DNA of 64,000 bases. It comes from JACDAV01 sp964626755. Its GTDB lineage: Bacteria > Chloroflexota > Limnocylindria > Limnocylindrales > CSP1-4. The translations under genes and the position numbers were made by a program. The stretch spans positions 62,001-126,000 of the forward strand of contig CAZVGO010000005.1 in the NCBI GenBank assembly GCA_964626755.1, written 5' to 3'. Below are positions 49,735 through 58,316 of this stretch, one piece after another (the stretch's first letter is position 1; every line of letters begins with the position of its first letter). The notes beneath the pieces were generated by a model. The model searched no databases. It saw nothing but the letters and a program-made list of their open reading frames with translations, and was not told where the DNA came from.

Positions 49735-52385
49735 GGCGTGAGGGTCAGTGTCGCGTCGGCGGTTGCCTCGACCGCCGCGCGGGTGAAGAGCAGCGGGACC
49801 GCCTTGCCCGTCCGCCACGACTCGATCAGGTCACCGTAGTGAGCGTCGAACGGGTTACCGCTCTGGCCGGTCGACTGGACGATCCGCGCGCCGTCGAGAT
49901 CAGACATGTCGATCGTCAGCCGGTACGACGGCCCGTTCGTGACGGCGAACACCTGGCCGAGGCCGACGGGCTCGAAGTCCGGATCGTATGGATCGGCATA
50001 CAGGCGGTCGGCCCGGTAGTAGTTGTTGTTGACGGTGCCCGCGGCCCCCGCGACCGGCAGGCTGCCCCGGTTGAAGTACGCCTCGAGCGGCCCGATCCCG
50101 CTCCGCCCCAGGGTCTCCTCGCGGAACGTGATCGTGTGGAGCCGGCCCCATCGCCAGCTGCCGGGATCGCCGAGAAGCTCGCGCAGCTCACGGCTCGCCC
50201 GGTCGAGCGCCGCCCCGGTGATCGCGCCGGCCGTCTCCCGGACGGATGGCGTGCGCGGGTCGTCCCACCACGCCGATCCCGGGTCGTCGAGCAGCCGCTC
50301 GAGTAGCTGCCACGACGCCGTCCCGCCGACGTAGTCGCGGGCCAGCGGGCCCAGGTCGTCGTCGAAGATCGCCCCGAGCAGGCGGAGCTCGAAGGCGAGG
50401 TACGCGCCGCAGCCGGGGCTCTCCTCGTCGCACCTGAAGTCCCAGCCCTGGACGAGCTCGAGGAGTGCCTTGCCGTCCGCGGTCGTCGGTTCCGCGCCGC
50501 CAAGCTTCGGCACGATCCGGCGGGCCCTGAGGACCTCGGTGTCGGCCTGGATCTCGGCCATCTCGTCGGTCGTGAGGCCGTCGCTCGAGAGCCTCCCGAG
50601 GCGGTCGAGGATGATCGCGGCTCGATCGCCCGAGTCCCAGTCGGCGCCGAGGTCGTGGGGGTAGCCTGGCCCGGTCGGCGCGTTGTTCGCGGTGACGATC
50701 CAGCCGGCCGCCGGGTCGAGCTGCCACGGCAGCTCCTCGAACGGTATGAAGCCCCGCCAGTCGTAGACGCCACCGTCTCCGGCGAACGGCCGCCGCCCGT
50801 CGGCGCCGCCCCGCCTGATCGGGATCTTGCCCGGCAGCTGGTAGCCGATGTGGCCGTCGGCGTCGGCGTAGACGAAGTTCTGGGACGGCGTCCCGTAGCC
50901 CCGCAGCGCCTCGCGAAACTCCGAAAAGTTGCCCGCCGTGTTCAGCCTGAAGATCGAATCGAACGTGCCGTCGACGCCGCTCGTCGCGGCCCACCCGAGG
51001 GCAAGCATCGGGGCGTCCTTGAGCCGCTCGTCGACGTCGTTGAGGATGGGCCCGTGGACCGTCTCGCGGATCTCGAGCTCTTCCGATTCGCCTCCGGCGA
51101 CCCGGATGACTTCGCGTCTGACCTTGAACGGCCGGGACTCGCCCTTGTAGAGGTAGCGGCCGGGATTGGCCGGGTCGGAGACCTCGACGAACAGGTCCTG
51201 GACATCCGGGTCGACATTCGTCGCGCCCCAGGCGATCCGCGCGTTGTGACCCAGCACGACCGCCGGCGTCCCCGGGAACGACACGCCGACGACGTCGAAC
51301 GGGCAAGCCTCGGTGACGTCGCGGCAATGGAGGCCATTCATGTACCAGACCGACGGCATCCCGAGACCGAGGTGCGGATCGTTGGCAAGCAGTGCGCCGC
51401 CGGTCGCGCTCTTCGACGGGGCCACGACCCAGTTGTTGCTCCCGATGCCGTCGCTGCCGACAAGCGCGCCACCGGCGGTGAGGCCGGCGATCGAGAGAGC
51501 CGCGGCCGATCGCCCCGCGACCTCGCGCCAGGCGGCCGCCTGGTCGGCGTCGAGCTTGACCAGCGCTGAGCCGGCCGGGCCGACGGTCGGAGCCGGATCG
51601 CCCGCGGCGAACGCGCCCGAGCCGGAGATGACCGGAGCCCCGGGAGGGTAATCCGGGAACAGCTCGTTCGTCCGTGCCGGATCGCCGAGGCGCGTGTCCG
51701 CGAGCATCCGGAAGACTTCCTCGTCGAAGTTCCCGCCGAGGTTCCAGGCCTGGACCTTCTGCCAGGCTGCCGAATCGAGGGCGGTCCAGGGCTCCGGGTC
51801 GTACCCGCTCGGGCCGCCCTTGCCGCTCTGGAGGCCGGTCACGACGAACGCGAGCCCGAGCGAGCCGCGATGGTCGTCGAGAAAGGCGTTCACCCCGGCG
51901 GCGTACGCGTCGAGCCCCGCGCGGGCCCCGGGCGAGAGCGCGGCGAGATCGCGCTCTGCCGCACCCCGCCAGTCGAGCGCCCGGATGAACCTGTCCGTCT
52001 CGAGCTGGCTCTGCCCGAACAGCTCGCTGAGCCGACCCGACGAGATGTGGCGCCAGACCTCCATCTGCCACAGCCGGTCCTGGGCATGGATGTAGCCCTG
52101 GGCAAGGAAGAGGTCGTGAGGTGTGGCGGCCACGATCCGGGCGATCCCGGCGTCGTCCCGGAAGACCGATACCTCGTCGTCCAGGCCCGGGATTCGGATC
52201 GTGCCGCTCGTCTGGGGAAGGGCGCGGGTCGTGATCGCGACGAGGAGGCCGCCGACGACGACCGCGAGGACGACGACGATGACGAAGAGCCGCTTCGCGA
52301 GGCCTCCGATCAGGGCGAACCCCTCCTCTGTGCCAGGCCCACGCGCGAGGCCTTGTGCCCGCCCAGTCTGGCGGTCGGGGCGCAC
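49731..52385 (-). CDS. Penicillin acylase-family Ntn hydrolase
   Basis: A self-processing amidase of about 884 residues, membrane-anchored or exported (hydrophobic helix at about 33-51, LFVIVVVLAVVVGGLLVAI). Typical features are GYIHAQDRLWQMEVWRH in the alpha chain, the autocleavage site DGIGSNNWVV with the nucleophile Ser near 316 that becomes the beta-chain N-terminus, and GHNARIAWGATNV. The family cleaves acyl amides, including acyl-homoserine lactones. The start is uncertain: GTG at 52385 is listed, but a CTG at 52313 has GAGGAGG at ideal spacing and gives a better signal anchor. Confidence 0.88.
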   Translation of the reverse strand: MRPDRQTGRAQGLARGPGTEEGFALIGGLAKRLFVIVVVLAVVVGGLLVAITTRALPQTSGTIRIPGLDDEVSVFRDDAGIARIVAATPHDLFLAQGYIHAQDRLWQMEVWRHISSGRLSELFGQSQLETDRFIRALDWRGAAERDLAALSPGARAGLDAYAAGVNAFLDDHRGSLGLAFVVTGLQSGKGGPSGYDPEPWTALDSAAWQKVQAWNLGGNFDEEVFRMLADTRLGDPARTNELFPDYPPGAPVISGSGAFAAGDPAPTVGPAGSALVKLDADQAAAWREVAGRSAAALSIAGLTAGGALVGSDGIGSNNWVVAPSKSATGGALLANDPHLGLGMPSVWYMNGLHCRDVTEACPFDVVGVSFPGTPAVVLGHNARIAWGATNVDPDVQDLFVEVSDPANPGRYLYKGESRPFKVRREVIRVAGGESEELEIRETVHGPILNDVDERLKDAPMLALGWAATSGVDGTFDSIFRLNTAGNFSEFREALRGYGTPSQNFVYADADGHIGYQLPGKIPIRRGGADGRRPFAGDGGVYDWRGFIPFEELPWQLDPAAGWIVTANNAPTGPGYPHDLGADWDSGDRAAIILDRLGRLSSDGLTTDEMAEIQADTEVLRARRIVPKLGGAEPTTADGKALLELVQGWDFRCDEESPGCGAYLAFELRLLGAIFDDDLGPLARDYVGGTASWQLLERLLDDPGSAWWDDPRTPSVRETAGAITGAALDRASRELRELLGDPGSWRWGRLHTITFREETLGRSGIGPLEAYFNRGSLPVAGAAGTVNNNYYRADRLYADPYDPDFEPVGLGQVFAVTNGPSYRLTIDMSDLDGARIVQSTGQSGNPFDAHYGDLIESWRTGKAVPLLFTRAAVEATADATLTLTP

Positions 52386-52410
52386 CGCCGCACGCTGGTT
52401 CCGGGCGCCA

Positions 52411-53421
52411 TCAGCGGGGCAGGATCGTCCCGAGGCCGCGCTCCGCGGCCGTCCGGACGATCGCATCGCCGAAGACGACGTCGGCGAGGCCGACGCCGAG
52501 GTGGGTGACGACGACCCGGCCGGGCGGTCGGGGAGTGCCGGCGATGATCGCCTCCCCGAGCATCGCTCGTGGGTTCGGGTAACCCTCGAACAGGCCGGCG
52601 TCGCGGTTGGCGAGGAACTGGTCGCGGTGATCGACGAGGAACAGTGCGGCGTCGCGGGCGACCTCGGCCGCGCAATAGGTCGCGTAGTCGACCGGGACGA
52701 CGAGCGCCTCGGGTGACAGCCAGTCGTTGGTCATCACCTGGCGGACCGGCCCGAACGCCGCGGCCGTGACGACGACGTCCGCCCCCGCGACGGCGTCCCG
52801 GGCCGATCGGCAGGCGCGCGCGGCCGCGATCCCGCCGGTGGCGCGGGCGCGCGCGGCGAGATCCTCCGCCCGTTCCGGGTGACGGTCGAAGACGGCCAGC
52901 TCGACGCCGGGCAGCAGATGGCCGAGGACCGCGAGGTGGCTCTGCCCCTGGACGCCGGCACCGAGGAGCGTGGCGCGCGACGGCCGCCCATCCACCCGCG
53001 GTGCGAAGCGACGGATGGCAACGCCGCTCACCGCGGCCGTTCGCTCGGCGGTGAGCGGGCCGGCGTCGAGGACCGCCAGCGGGACGCCGGTCCCCGGGTC
53101 GTTGAGGATGACGAGCCCGTGGATCGCCGGCAGGCCCCGGGCGGCATTGCCTCCGAATCCCGCGATCCATTTCATCCCCAGCAGGTCCGCGGCGGGGTCA
53201 TCGCCCCGGAGGTGGGCGGGCATCGCATGGGCGAATGAGCCGTCCGGCCGCGGGTGGACCCCGATCTTCGGCGGCAGCTCTGCCACGCTCGGGCGGGCGA
53301 GGGCCGTGAGGGTCAGCTCTGCGAGCGCGAGGCGCTCGTCGAGTGCCGGCATCGCAGCGACGACGTCCGCAGCCGCGAGGTAGCGGAGCGGCGGCAGTCC
53401 TGGCGCGTCCGGCGACGGCAT
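52411..53421 (-). CDS. Ornithine cyclodeaminase/mu-crystallin-family protein
   Basis: A 336-residue NAD(P)-binding enzyme. It contains KIGVHPRPDGSFAHAMPA, MKWIAGFGGN, the Rossmann motif LLGAGVQGQSHLAVLG, FDRHPERAEDLA and a C-terminal THLGVGLADVVFGDAI. The family includes ornithine cyclodeaminase, ketimine reductases and opine-type dehydrogenases, so the reaction is uncertain. First gene of the operon with the acylase and the amine oxidase; the ATG follows TACACT by 7 nt (leaderless pattern). Confidence 0.88.
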   Translation of the reverse strand: MPSPDAPGLPPLRYLAAADVVAAMPALDERLALAELTLTALARPSVAELPPKIGVHPRPDGSFAHAMPAHLRGDDPAADLLGMKWIAGFGGNAARGLPAIHGLVILNDPGTGVPLAVLDAGPLTAERTAAVSGVAIRRFAPRVDGRPSRATLLGAGVQGQSHLAVLGHLLPGVELAVFDRHPERAEDLAARARATGGIAAARACRSARDAVAGADVVVTAAAFGPVRQVMTNDWLSPEALVVPVDYATYCAAEVARDAALFLVDHRDQFLANRDAGLFEGYPNPRAMLGEAIIAGTPRPPGRVVVTHLGVGLADVVFGDAIVRTAAERGLGTILPR

Positions 53422-53428
53422 CGGCGGC

Positions 53429-53434
53429 AGTGTA
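53429..53434 (-). promoter_or_regulatory. Predicted -10 box of the cyclodeaminase-acylase-oxidase operon
   Basis: TACACT on the minus strand, 7 nt before the ATG at 53421. Confidence 0.5.
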
Positions 53435-53476
53435 GAACCGGAGGGCCGGCCCGCGGCCGGCTTCGCGACCCTCGGA

Positions 53477-53482
53477 TAGGAT
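53477..53482 (+). promoter_or_regulatory. Predicted -10 box of ferritin-VIT1 gene
   Basis: TAGGAT, 7 nt before the ATG at 53490. Confidence 0.5.
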
Positions 53483-53489
53483 TTCGGCC

Positions 53490-54677
53490 ATGCCCCCGGC
53501 GAACACGAAGGACAGCCTCGCGAACCTCCGCCTCGAGCGAGACGCGATCGCGCTGTACGACGCGCTCGCCGACATCGAGCCGGACGGACGCCGCGCCGCG
53601 GCGTTCAGGAAGATCGCGGGGAACGAGCGACGCCACGCCGACGTGTGGGCCGGCAAGCTGCGCGCCCAGGGCATCGACGTGCCGCCTGCCCGCAAGCCCC
53701 GGCTGCGGGTCCGGCTCATCATCGCGGCCGCCCGTCTCTTCGGCACCAACGCGGTGTCCGACCTCGTCCGCGCGCTCGAGGGCGACGAGGAGACTGCGTA
53801 CGTGGCCCAGGCCTCGCCCGAGGTCGCCGCAATCGCCGCCGACGAGCGCGAGCACGCAGAGATCTGGAAGCGGCTGAGCGACTCGCGGGCGAGCGAGGCC
53901 GGACGGGCGGCGATCGCCGCCACGCCGGCGCGAGACGGCGTTCGCGAGGCCCGTGGGGTGGGGAACGCCGGCGAGATCGGCCGCCGCGAGGGGTGGCACC
54001 GGTCAGGGCGCTCGGGCACGCTCCGGGCGGTGATCTTCGGGGTGAGCGACGGGCTCGTCAGCAACCTGTCGCTCGTCATGGGCGTCGCCGGGGCCGCCGC
54101 GCAGCCGACCTTCATCCTCCTCGCGGGGATCGCCGGGCTGCTCGCCGGGGCGAGCAGCATGGCCGCCGGCGAGTACATCTCCATGCAATCGCAGCGCGAG
54201 CTCTTCGAGCGTCAGATTGCCCTCGAGCGGGCGGAGATGGAGGCCATGCCCGAGGAGGAGGAGGCGGAGCTGGCCGCGGTCTACCGGTCGAAGGGATTCA
54301 CCGACGAAGAGGCGGCCCGGATCGCCCACCGCCTGTTCCGCGATCCCGAGACCGCGCTCGACACGCTCGTCCGCGAGGAGCTGGGGCTCGACCCCGACGA
54401 GCTCGGGTCGCCGTGGGGGGCCGCGTTCGGGTCGTTCCTCGCGTTCTGCGTGGGCGCGCTCGTGCCGGTCGTCCCGTACCTGTTCACCGGCGGCGCCCTG
54501 GCGTTCTACGCTGCTCTCGGGGCGAGCCTCGTCGGGCTGTTCGCGGTCGGCGCAGGGGTGAGCCTGCTGACCGGTCGCTCGACGCTGTACTCCGGCCTGC
54601 GCCAGGTCGGAATCGGCGCCGCCGCCGCAGCGGTGACGTACGCCGTCGGATCGATCATCGGCGTGGCGGTGGCCTGA
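53490..54677 (+). CDS. Ferritin-like domain fused to VIT1/CCC1 iron transporter
   Basis: A 395-residue iron/manganese transporter. Residues 1-135 form a ferritin-like diiron domain (LERDAIALYDALADIE, GNERRHADVW, DEREHAEIWKR, with the ExxH pairs). Residues 175-395 are a VIT1/CCC1 five-helix membrane domain (RAVIFGVSDGLVSNLSLVMGVA, then AGASSMAAGEYISMQSQ, then the acidic cytoplasmic helices ERAEMEAMPEEEEAEL). The architecture matches the rubrerythrin-VIT1 group that moves Fe2+/Mn2+ out of the cytoplasm. Leaderless-type start. First of a run of plus-strand genes. Confidence 0.9.
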   Translation: MPPANTKDSLANLRLERDAIALYDALADIEPDGRRAAAFRKIAGNERRHADVWAGKLRAQGIDVPPARKPRLRVRLIIAAARLFGTNAVSDLVRALEGDEETAYVAQASPEVAAIAADEREHAEIWKRLSDSRASEAGRAAIAATPARDGVREARGVGNAGEIGRREGWHRSGRSGTLRAVIFGVSDGLVSNLSLVMGVAGAAAQPTFILLAGIAGLLAGASSMAAGEYISMQSQRELFERQIALERAEMEAMPEEEEAELAAVYRSKGFTDEEAARIAHRLFRDPETALDTLVREELGLDPDELGSPWGAAFGSFLAFCVGALVPVVPYLFTGGALAFYAALGASLVGLFAVGAGVSLLTGRSTLYSGLRQVGIGAAAAAVTYAVGSIIGVAVA

Positions 54678-54680
54678 CCG

Positions 54681-54971
54681 ATGCCCGGTGCCAGGACCAT
54701 CCTCGCGGCTCTCGCACTCGGCGTCGTCGTCGGCGTCTACCTCCAGTCCTGGGTCCGCTGGCCGACGTTCCTCGCCGTCGCCGTCGGGGCAGTGATGATC
54801 GTGTTCATCCTCCTCGTGGCAGCCTCGCTCGGCCAGGACGACGCGGCCGCCGATGCGGCGTGGCGCGCGGCGGCGCCGGACATCGCCGGGCGGGATCCGG
54901 GGCGGAGTCCGGCAGGGACGGTCGGGACGGCCGGGCATGGCGCCGGAGAGCCGCGCGATGAGCACGACTGA
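54681..54971 (+). CDS. Small two-helix membrane protein
   Basis: A 96-residue protein with helices TILAALALGVVVGVYLQSW and PTFLAVAVGAVMIVFILLVA, then a charged Gly/Pro-rich tail. No family recognised. It starts 3 bp after the ferritin-VIT1 stop and overlaps the cupin gene by 14 bp, so it belongs to the same transcription unit. Confidence 0.65.
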   Translation: MPGARTILAALALGVVVGVYLQSWVRWPTFLAVAVGAVMIVFILLVAASLGQDDAAADAAWRAAAPDIAGRDPGRSPAGTVGTAGHGAGEPRDEHD

Positions 54972-55308
54972 CCTCGACGCCCGTCTCCGCGAGGAGGGCC
55001 TGTCCGCCTCGCCGTGGTCGAACGGGCCGGGTGACCGGTATGGCGCCCACGACCACGCTTACGACAAGGTCATCGTCGTCGCGGCCGGCTCGATCGCGTT
55101 CGGGCTGTCCGAGGGCCGGTCCGTGGAGCTGGCCGCCGGGGACCGGCTCGAGCTCCCGGCGGGAACGAGGCACGACGCCCGTGTTGGACCCGGCGGGGTA
55201 ACCTGCCTCGAGGCCCACGCGCCGGCGGGCACGCTGCCGGGGCTGGCGAGGCTCGTTGCGGGCACGTGGCCGGTGGCTCGCGAAACCGGCAAGGCGGGGG
55301 AGGCGTAA
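54958..55308 (+). CDS. Cupin-domain protein
   Basis: A 116-residue single-cupin protein. The metal-site motif appears as AHDHAYDKVIVVAAGSIAFGL with two His, followed by AAGDRLELPAGTRHDARVG carrying a third His. These are typical of small manganese- or iron-binding cupins. It overlaps the preceding gene by 14 bp and lies 3 bp before a sigma factor gene. Anti-sigma or oxygen-sensing roles occur for cupins in such positions (ChrR type), but nothing in the sequence proves it. Confidence 0.82.
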   Translation: MSTTDLDARLREEGLSASPWSNGPGDRYGAHDHAYDKVIVVAAGSIAFGLSEGRSVELAAGDRLELPAGTRHDARVGPGGVTCLEAHAPAGTLPGLARLVAGTWPVARETGKAGEA

Positions 55309-55311
55309 CCG

Positions 55312-55995
55312 ATGACAGGGGATCGGAGCGGTCCGGCCGCCGACGCCGCCCTCGTCCGCGAGGTAGCGGCGGGGTCGCAGGACGCGCTGGCGATCCTCTA
55401 TGACCGACACGCGGATGCCGTCTATCACGCCGCGAGCCGGTTGACCTCGGATCGGCAGGTCGCCGAGGAGGTGGTGCAGGAGACGTTCCTCGCGTTGTGG
55501 AACCGGGCGGAGCTGTTCAACCCGGCCGCCGGATCGCTCGCGGCCTGGCTGCACACGATCGCCCGGAACCGGACGGTCGACCGGCTTCGCGCGGCCGGCC
55601 GGCGCCCGAACCTCGTCGCGCTTTCGTCGGCCAGCGGCGTCGACGAGCACGATACGGCGGCGCTGGAGCGGCTCGTGTTGAGTGGCAGAGTGCTTGGCGG
55701 GGCGGACCTGGGACCGGGTCCCGAACGCGCACTCGAGTCGGCTGAGGTTCGGATCGCCGTCCAGGACGCGCTGGTGTCGATGCCGGACACCGAGCGGACC
55801 GTGATCGTGCTCGCGTACCACGAGGAGCTGTCACAGACGGAGATCGCGAGACGGCTCGGGTGGCCGCTCGGGACCGTGAAGACTCGAACCCGGCGGGCGT
55901 TGCTCCACCTCCGCATGGCCCTGGCGGAGGAGCTGCGCGAGCCCCTCGACCGCGGGGAGACGGCGGTCGGCGCGCGCGAAGGATCGGCCGAATGA
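55312..55995 (+). CDS. ECF sigma factor (SigK-like)
   Basis: A 227-residue sigma factor. Region 2 has LAILYDRHADAVYHAAS, AEEVVQETFLALWNRAELFN and SLAAWLHTIARNRTVDRLR. A linker of about 45 residues follows, then region 4 with MPDTERTVIVLAYHEELSQTEIARRLGWPLGTVKTRTRRAL. The form matches ECF19/SigK partners of RskA-type anti-sigma factors, and such a gene lies directly downstream. Confidence 0.93.
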   Translation: MTGDRSGPAADAALVREVAAGSQDALAILYDRHADAVYHAASRLTSDRQVAEEVVQETFLALWNRAELFNPAAGSLAAWLHTIARNRTVDRLRAAGRRPNLVALSSASGVDEHDTAALERLVLSGRVLGGADLGPGPERALESAEVRIAVQDALVSMPDTERTVIVLAYHEELSQTEIARRLGWPLGTVKTRTRRALLHLRMALAEELREPLDRGETAVGAREGSAE

Positions 55996-56037
55996 GCGGG
56001 CGGCGAGACCAGGCGACGGGCCACAGACGGAGCGACG

Positions 56038-56865
56038 ATGGATCACGCTGAGGCACGCGAGCTGCTCGAGCTCGCAGCCGTGGAGCCCGGGGGCCTCGAC
56101 CGGCTGATGGCCGGCGATACGCCCGATGCCGCCTCGCTCGCCGGGCATCTCGCCGGCTGCCGAGACTGCACGGCCGCCCTCGCGCGCCTCCGTAGGGACG
56201 CGGCGGTCATCGCGGCGGTCGTCCGATCGACCCCGCCGCCCGCGCTCCGCGAGCGGACCCTGGACTACGTTCGCCAGATCGGCCGCGATCGCTTTCTCGC
56301 GCCATCGATCCCCGTCGCCGCCCGTCTCACAGGGCCCGGCCGCGCCGATCCGCGTTCGCGCGGGCGCCGCGCCGCCGTGCTTGCCGGCCTCGCCGCGGCG
56401 TTGATCGCAGCGGTCGCCGGGACCGGCCTGATTCTCGAGGCCCGGAATCAGGCGGGTATCGCACAGCAAGCGGACATCATCGCGGCCCTCAGCCGGGTGA
56501 CGACCTGGACACTCCGCCTCGAGGCTCAGCCGGATGCGCGGCGGGTCGAGCTGGCTGGCAGTCCCGGGACGGACGCCGGCGGGAGCATCCTCTTCTCGCC
56601 GTCCAGTCGCGAGCTGGTCGTCGTCGTCAGCGGGTTGACCGAGCCGGCCGCGGGGCGGGAGTACCGGTGCTGGATGGAGGTCGAAGGGCAGCGTGGTCCG
56701 GTCGGCCGGATGTTCTTCGGCGGGGACCTGTCCTACTGGGCCGGACCCGTCGAGACGCTCGGCGACGTCGGGACCAGCGCCCGGTTCGGGATCTCCCTCG
56801 TCGATGCGACCGGGTCGTCCGTCGAGGGCGAGCCGGTTCTGAGCGGTGAGCTGCGAGGCAGCTGA
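56038..56865 (+). CDS. Anti-sigma factor, ZAS/RskA-like
   Basis: A 275-residue membrane anti-sigma factor. The N-terminal zinc-binding motif HX3CX2C appears in GHLAGCRDCTAAL (residues about 38-50). One transmembrane helix (AVLAGLAAALIAAVAGTGLIL, about 112-132) is followed by an outer RskA-type domain with VVSGLTEPAAGREYRCWMEVEG and GDVGTSARFGISL. It should hold the upstream SigK-like factor inactive until a signal, possibly redox given the Cys residues. The gap of 42 bp suggests one operon. Confidence 0.9.
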   Translation: MDHAEARELLELAAVEPGGLDRLMAGDTPDAASLAGHLAGCRDCTAALARLRRDAAVIAAVVRSTPPPALRERTLDYVRQIGRDRFLAPSIPVAARLTGPGRADPRSRGRRAAVLAGLAAALIAAVAGTGLILEARNQAGIAQQADIIAALSRVTTWTLRLEAQPDARRVELAGSPGTDAGGSILFSPSSRELVVVVSGLTEPAAGREYRCWMEVEGQRGPVGRMFFGGDLSYWAGPVETLGDVGTSARFGISLVDATGSSVEGEPVLSGELRGS

Positions 56866-56902
56866 CCGACGCACGCCGGCCGCGCCGCGAGGCGTCACAC
56901 TG

Positions 56903-57715
56903 ATGGCGCTCATGTCCCGAGTCGACGCAAACAGCACTGCGACCAGCGACGAGTCGAACGGCTCGCACCCGGGCGTGCCCGCGCCCGCGACACCGTCCGG
57001 CGGATCCCGGTCCGGCAATCCCGTGCCGGAGGCGTCGGTCGCCGCCATGTTCGACGGGATCGCGCCCGTCTACGACCGGCTGAACACCCTGATGACCTTC
57101 GGGCGCGACGGCCGCTGGCGCCGGAGGGTGGTCGAGGCCGCGGGGCTCAAGCCGGGAGACTCGGTCCTCGACGCTGCATGCGGGACCGGCAAGCTCGCCG
57201 CGGAGCTCGCCGACCGGGTCGGACCGTTCGGCCGGGTCCTCGCCGTCGACCTGTCGCCGGGGATGGTGTCGCGCGGCGTCGCGTCGTTCGCGGACCTCGT
57301 CCAGCTCGAGTTCCGGGTCGGCAACGCCCTGGCGCTGCCGGCCGGGAATGGCGAGTTCGACGCGGCGACGATCGGCTTCGGGATGCGCAACCTGGCGGAT
57401 TTCGAGGCGGGCTTCCGCGAGCTGCGCCGGGTCGTCCGGCCCGGCGGCCGCGTCGTGTGCCTCGAGCTGACCACGCCCCGCCCCGCCTGGTGGGGCCGCC
57501 TGTTCCTCGGCACGTTCCGGCGGGTCGCCCCACTGGCCGGCCGGCTGCTCGGCCGCGCCGCGGCGTACCACTACCTGCCGGCATCGCTCGATGGCTTCCC
57601 GGATGCGGAGCGGCTGTCCGCCACGATGCAGGCAGCCGGGCTGACGGACATCCGCGTCCGGCGAATGGGGCTTCGCTCCGTGGCGCTCCACACGGGGACC
57701 GTGCCCCCGGGCTGA
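56903..57715 (+). CDS. ubiE: Demethylmenaquinone/ubiquinone methyltransferase, UbiE/MenG type
   Basis: SAM-dependent methyltransferase of the last step of menaquinone synthesis, 270 residues. The conserved part begins about residue 45 with VAAMFDGIAPVYDRLNTLMTFG, followed by the SAM motif VLDAACGTGKLAAELA, VDLSPGMV, GFGMRNLADFEAGFRELRRVVRPGG and YHYLPASLDGFPDAERL. The N-terminal 40 residues are disordered; ATG codons at 56903 and 56912 are both possible. As a menaquinone organism is likely, MenG is the expected role. Confidence 0.9.
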   Translation: MALMSRVDANSTATSDESNGSHPGVPAPATPSGGSRSGNPVPEASVAAMFDGIAPVYDRLNTLMTFGRDGRWRRRVVEAAGLKPGDSVLDAACGTGKLAAELADRVGPFGRVLAVDLSPGMVSRGVASFADLVQLEFRVGNALALPAGNGEFDAATIGFGMRNLADFEAGFRELRRVVRPGGRVVCLELTTPRPAWWGRLFLGTFRRVAPLAGRLLGRAAAYHYLPASLDGFPDAERLSATMQAAGLTDIRVRRMGLRSVALHTGTVPPG

Positions 57716-57735
57716 CTGGCCCCGGCGGTCCCGCG

Positions 57736-58170
57736 TCAGTCCGCTGGTGGTGCCGCCTTGCGGCGCCGGCGGGGAGGCGCGACGGTCCGTTCGGCCCGCT
57801 CGGCGGCGGCCGGCTCGGCGGCGGCCGGCTTGGCGGCGGCCGGCCTGGTGGCCGCTTCGGCCGCTTCCGGCGGCGCGCCCGGCCTGCCAGTCAGCGATTC
57901 CCGGCGGGCCGTCGCCGCTCGCTCCGGGCCGTCCGGCGGCGGCGCCGCGAGATAGGCGCGGTGGAGGCGGAGGACCCGGTCCGCGGTCCGGGGGTCGATC
58001 TGCTCGCCATCGTCGCGCATCGTGGCGGCGATCCAGGCCGCCTCCATCGGGATCTCCTCCGCCTCGACGTCCGCGTCCCGCCGGGCCGAATCGGCGAGAA
58101 CGAGCCAGACGAGCGCCGCCCCGGCGACGAGCCCCACGATCAGCAGCCACCAGTTGAACTCGGCGTTCAC
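57736..58170 (-). CDS. Single-pass membrane protein with Ala/Pro/Lys-rich tail
   Basis: A 144-residue protein with an N-terminal helix (WWLLIVGLVAGAALVWLVLA, residues 7-26), a short conserved-looking cytoplasmic part (EEIPMEAAWIAATMRDDGEQ), and a low-complexity tail with repeats of the type KPAAAEPAAAE ending in RRRRKAAPP. DNA in 57800-57860 is a 15-nt-type imperfect tandem repeat. GTG start. Function unknown; the tail could contact DNA or other envelope proteins. Confidence 0.65.
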   Translation of the reverse strand: MNAEFNWWLLIVGLVAGAALVWLVLADSARRDADVEAEEIPMEAAWIAATMRDDGEQIDPRTADRVLRLHRAYLAAPPPDGPERAATARRESLTGRPGAPPEAAEAATRPAAAKPAAAEPAAAERAERTVAPPRRRRKAAPPAD

Positions 58171-58302
58171 GGGCGGGTCCGGGGCGCGCCGACCCGCGGC
58201 GAAGCCGTCGAAAGCGGGAGGTTCATCCGGCGGCCAGTATAGGGAGCCGGGCCTTCCCGGGCGCCCACCCGGTCCGCCGGCGCCTGCCCCGGCCGCGGCC
58301 GG

Positions 58303-58308
58303 TACACT
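58303..58308 (+). promoter_or_regulatory. Predicted -10 box of lgt
   Basis: TACACT, 8 nt before the ATG at 58317. Confidence 0.5.
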
Positions 58309-58316
58309 CGGCCCCG

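Noticed and set aside
57790..57860. GGCGGCGGCCGGC tandem repeats as a possible regulatory repeat array
   Set aside because: They lie within, and are explained by, the Ala/Pro/Lys-rich coding sequence of the membrane protein gene at 57736-58170.
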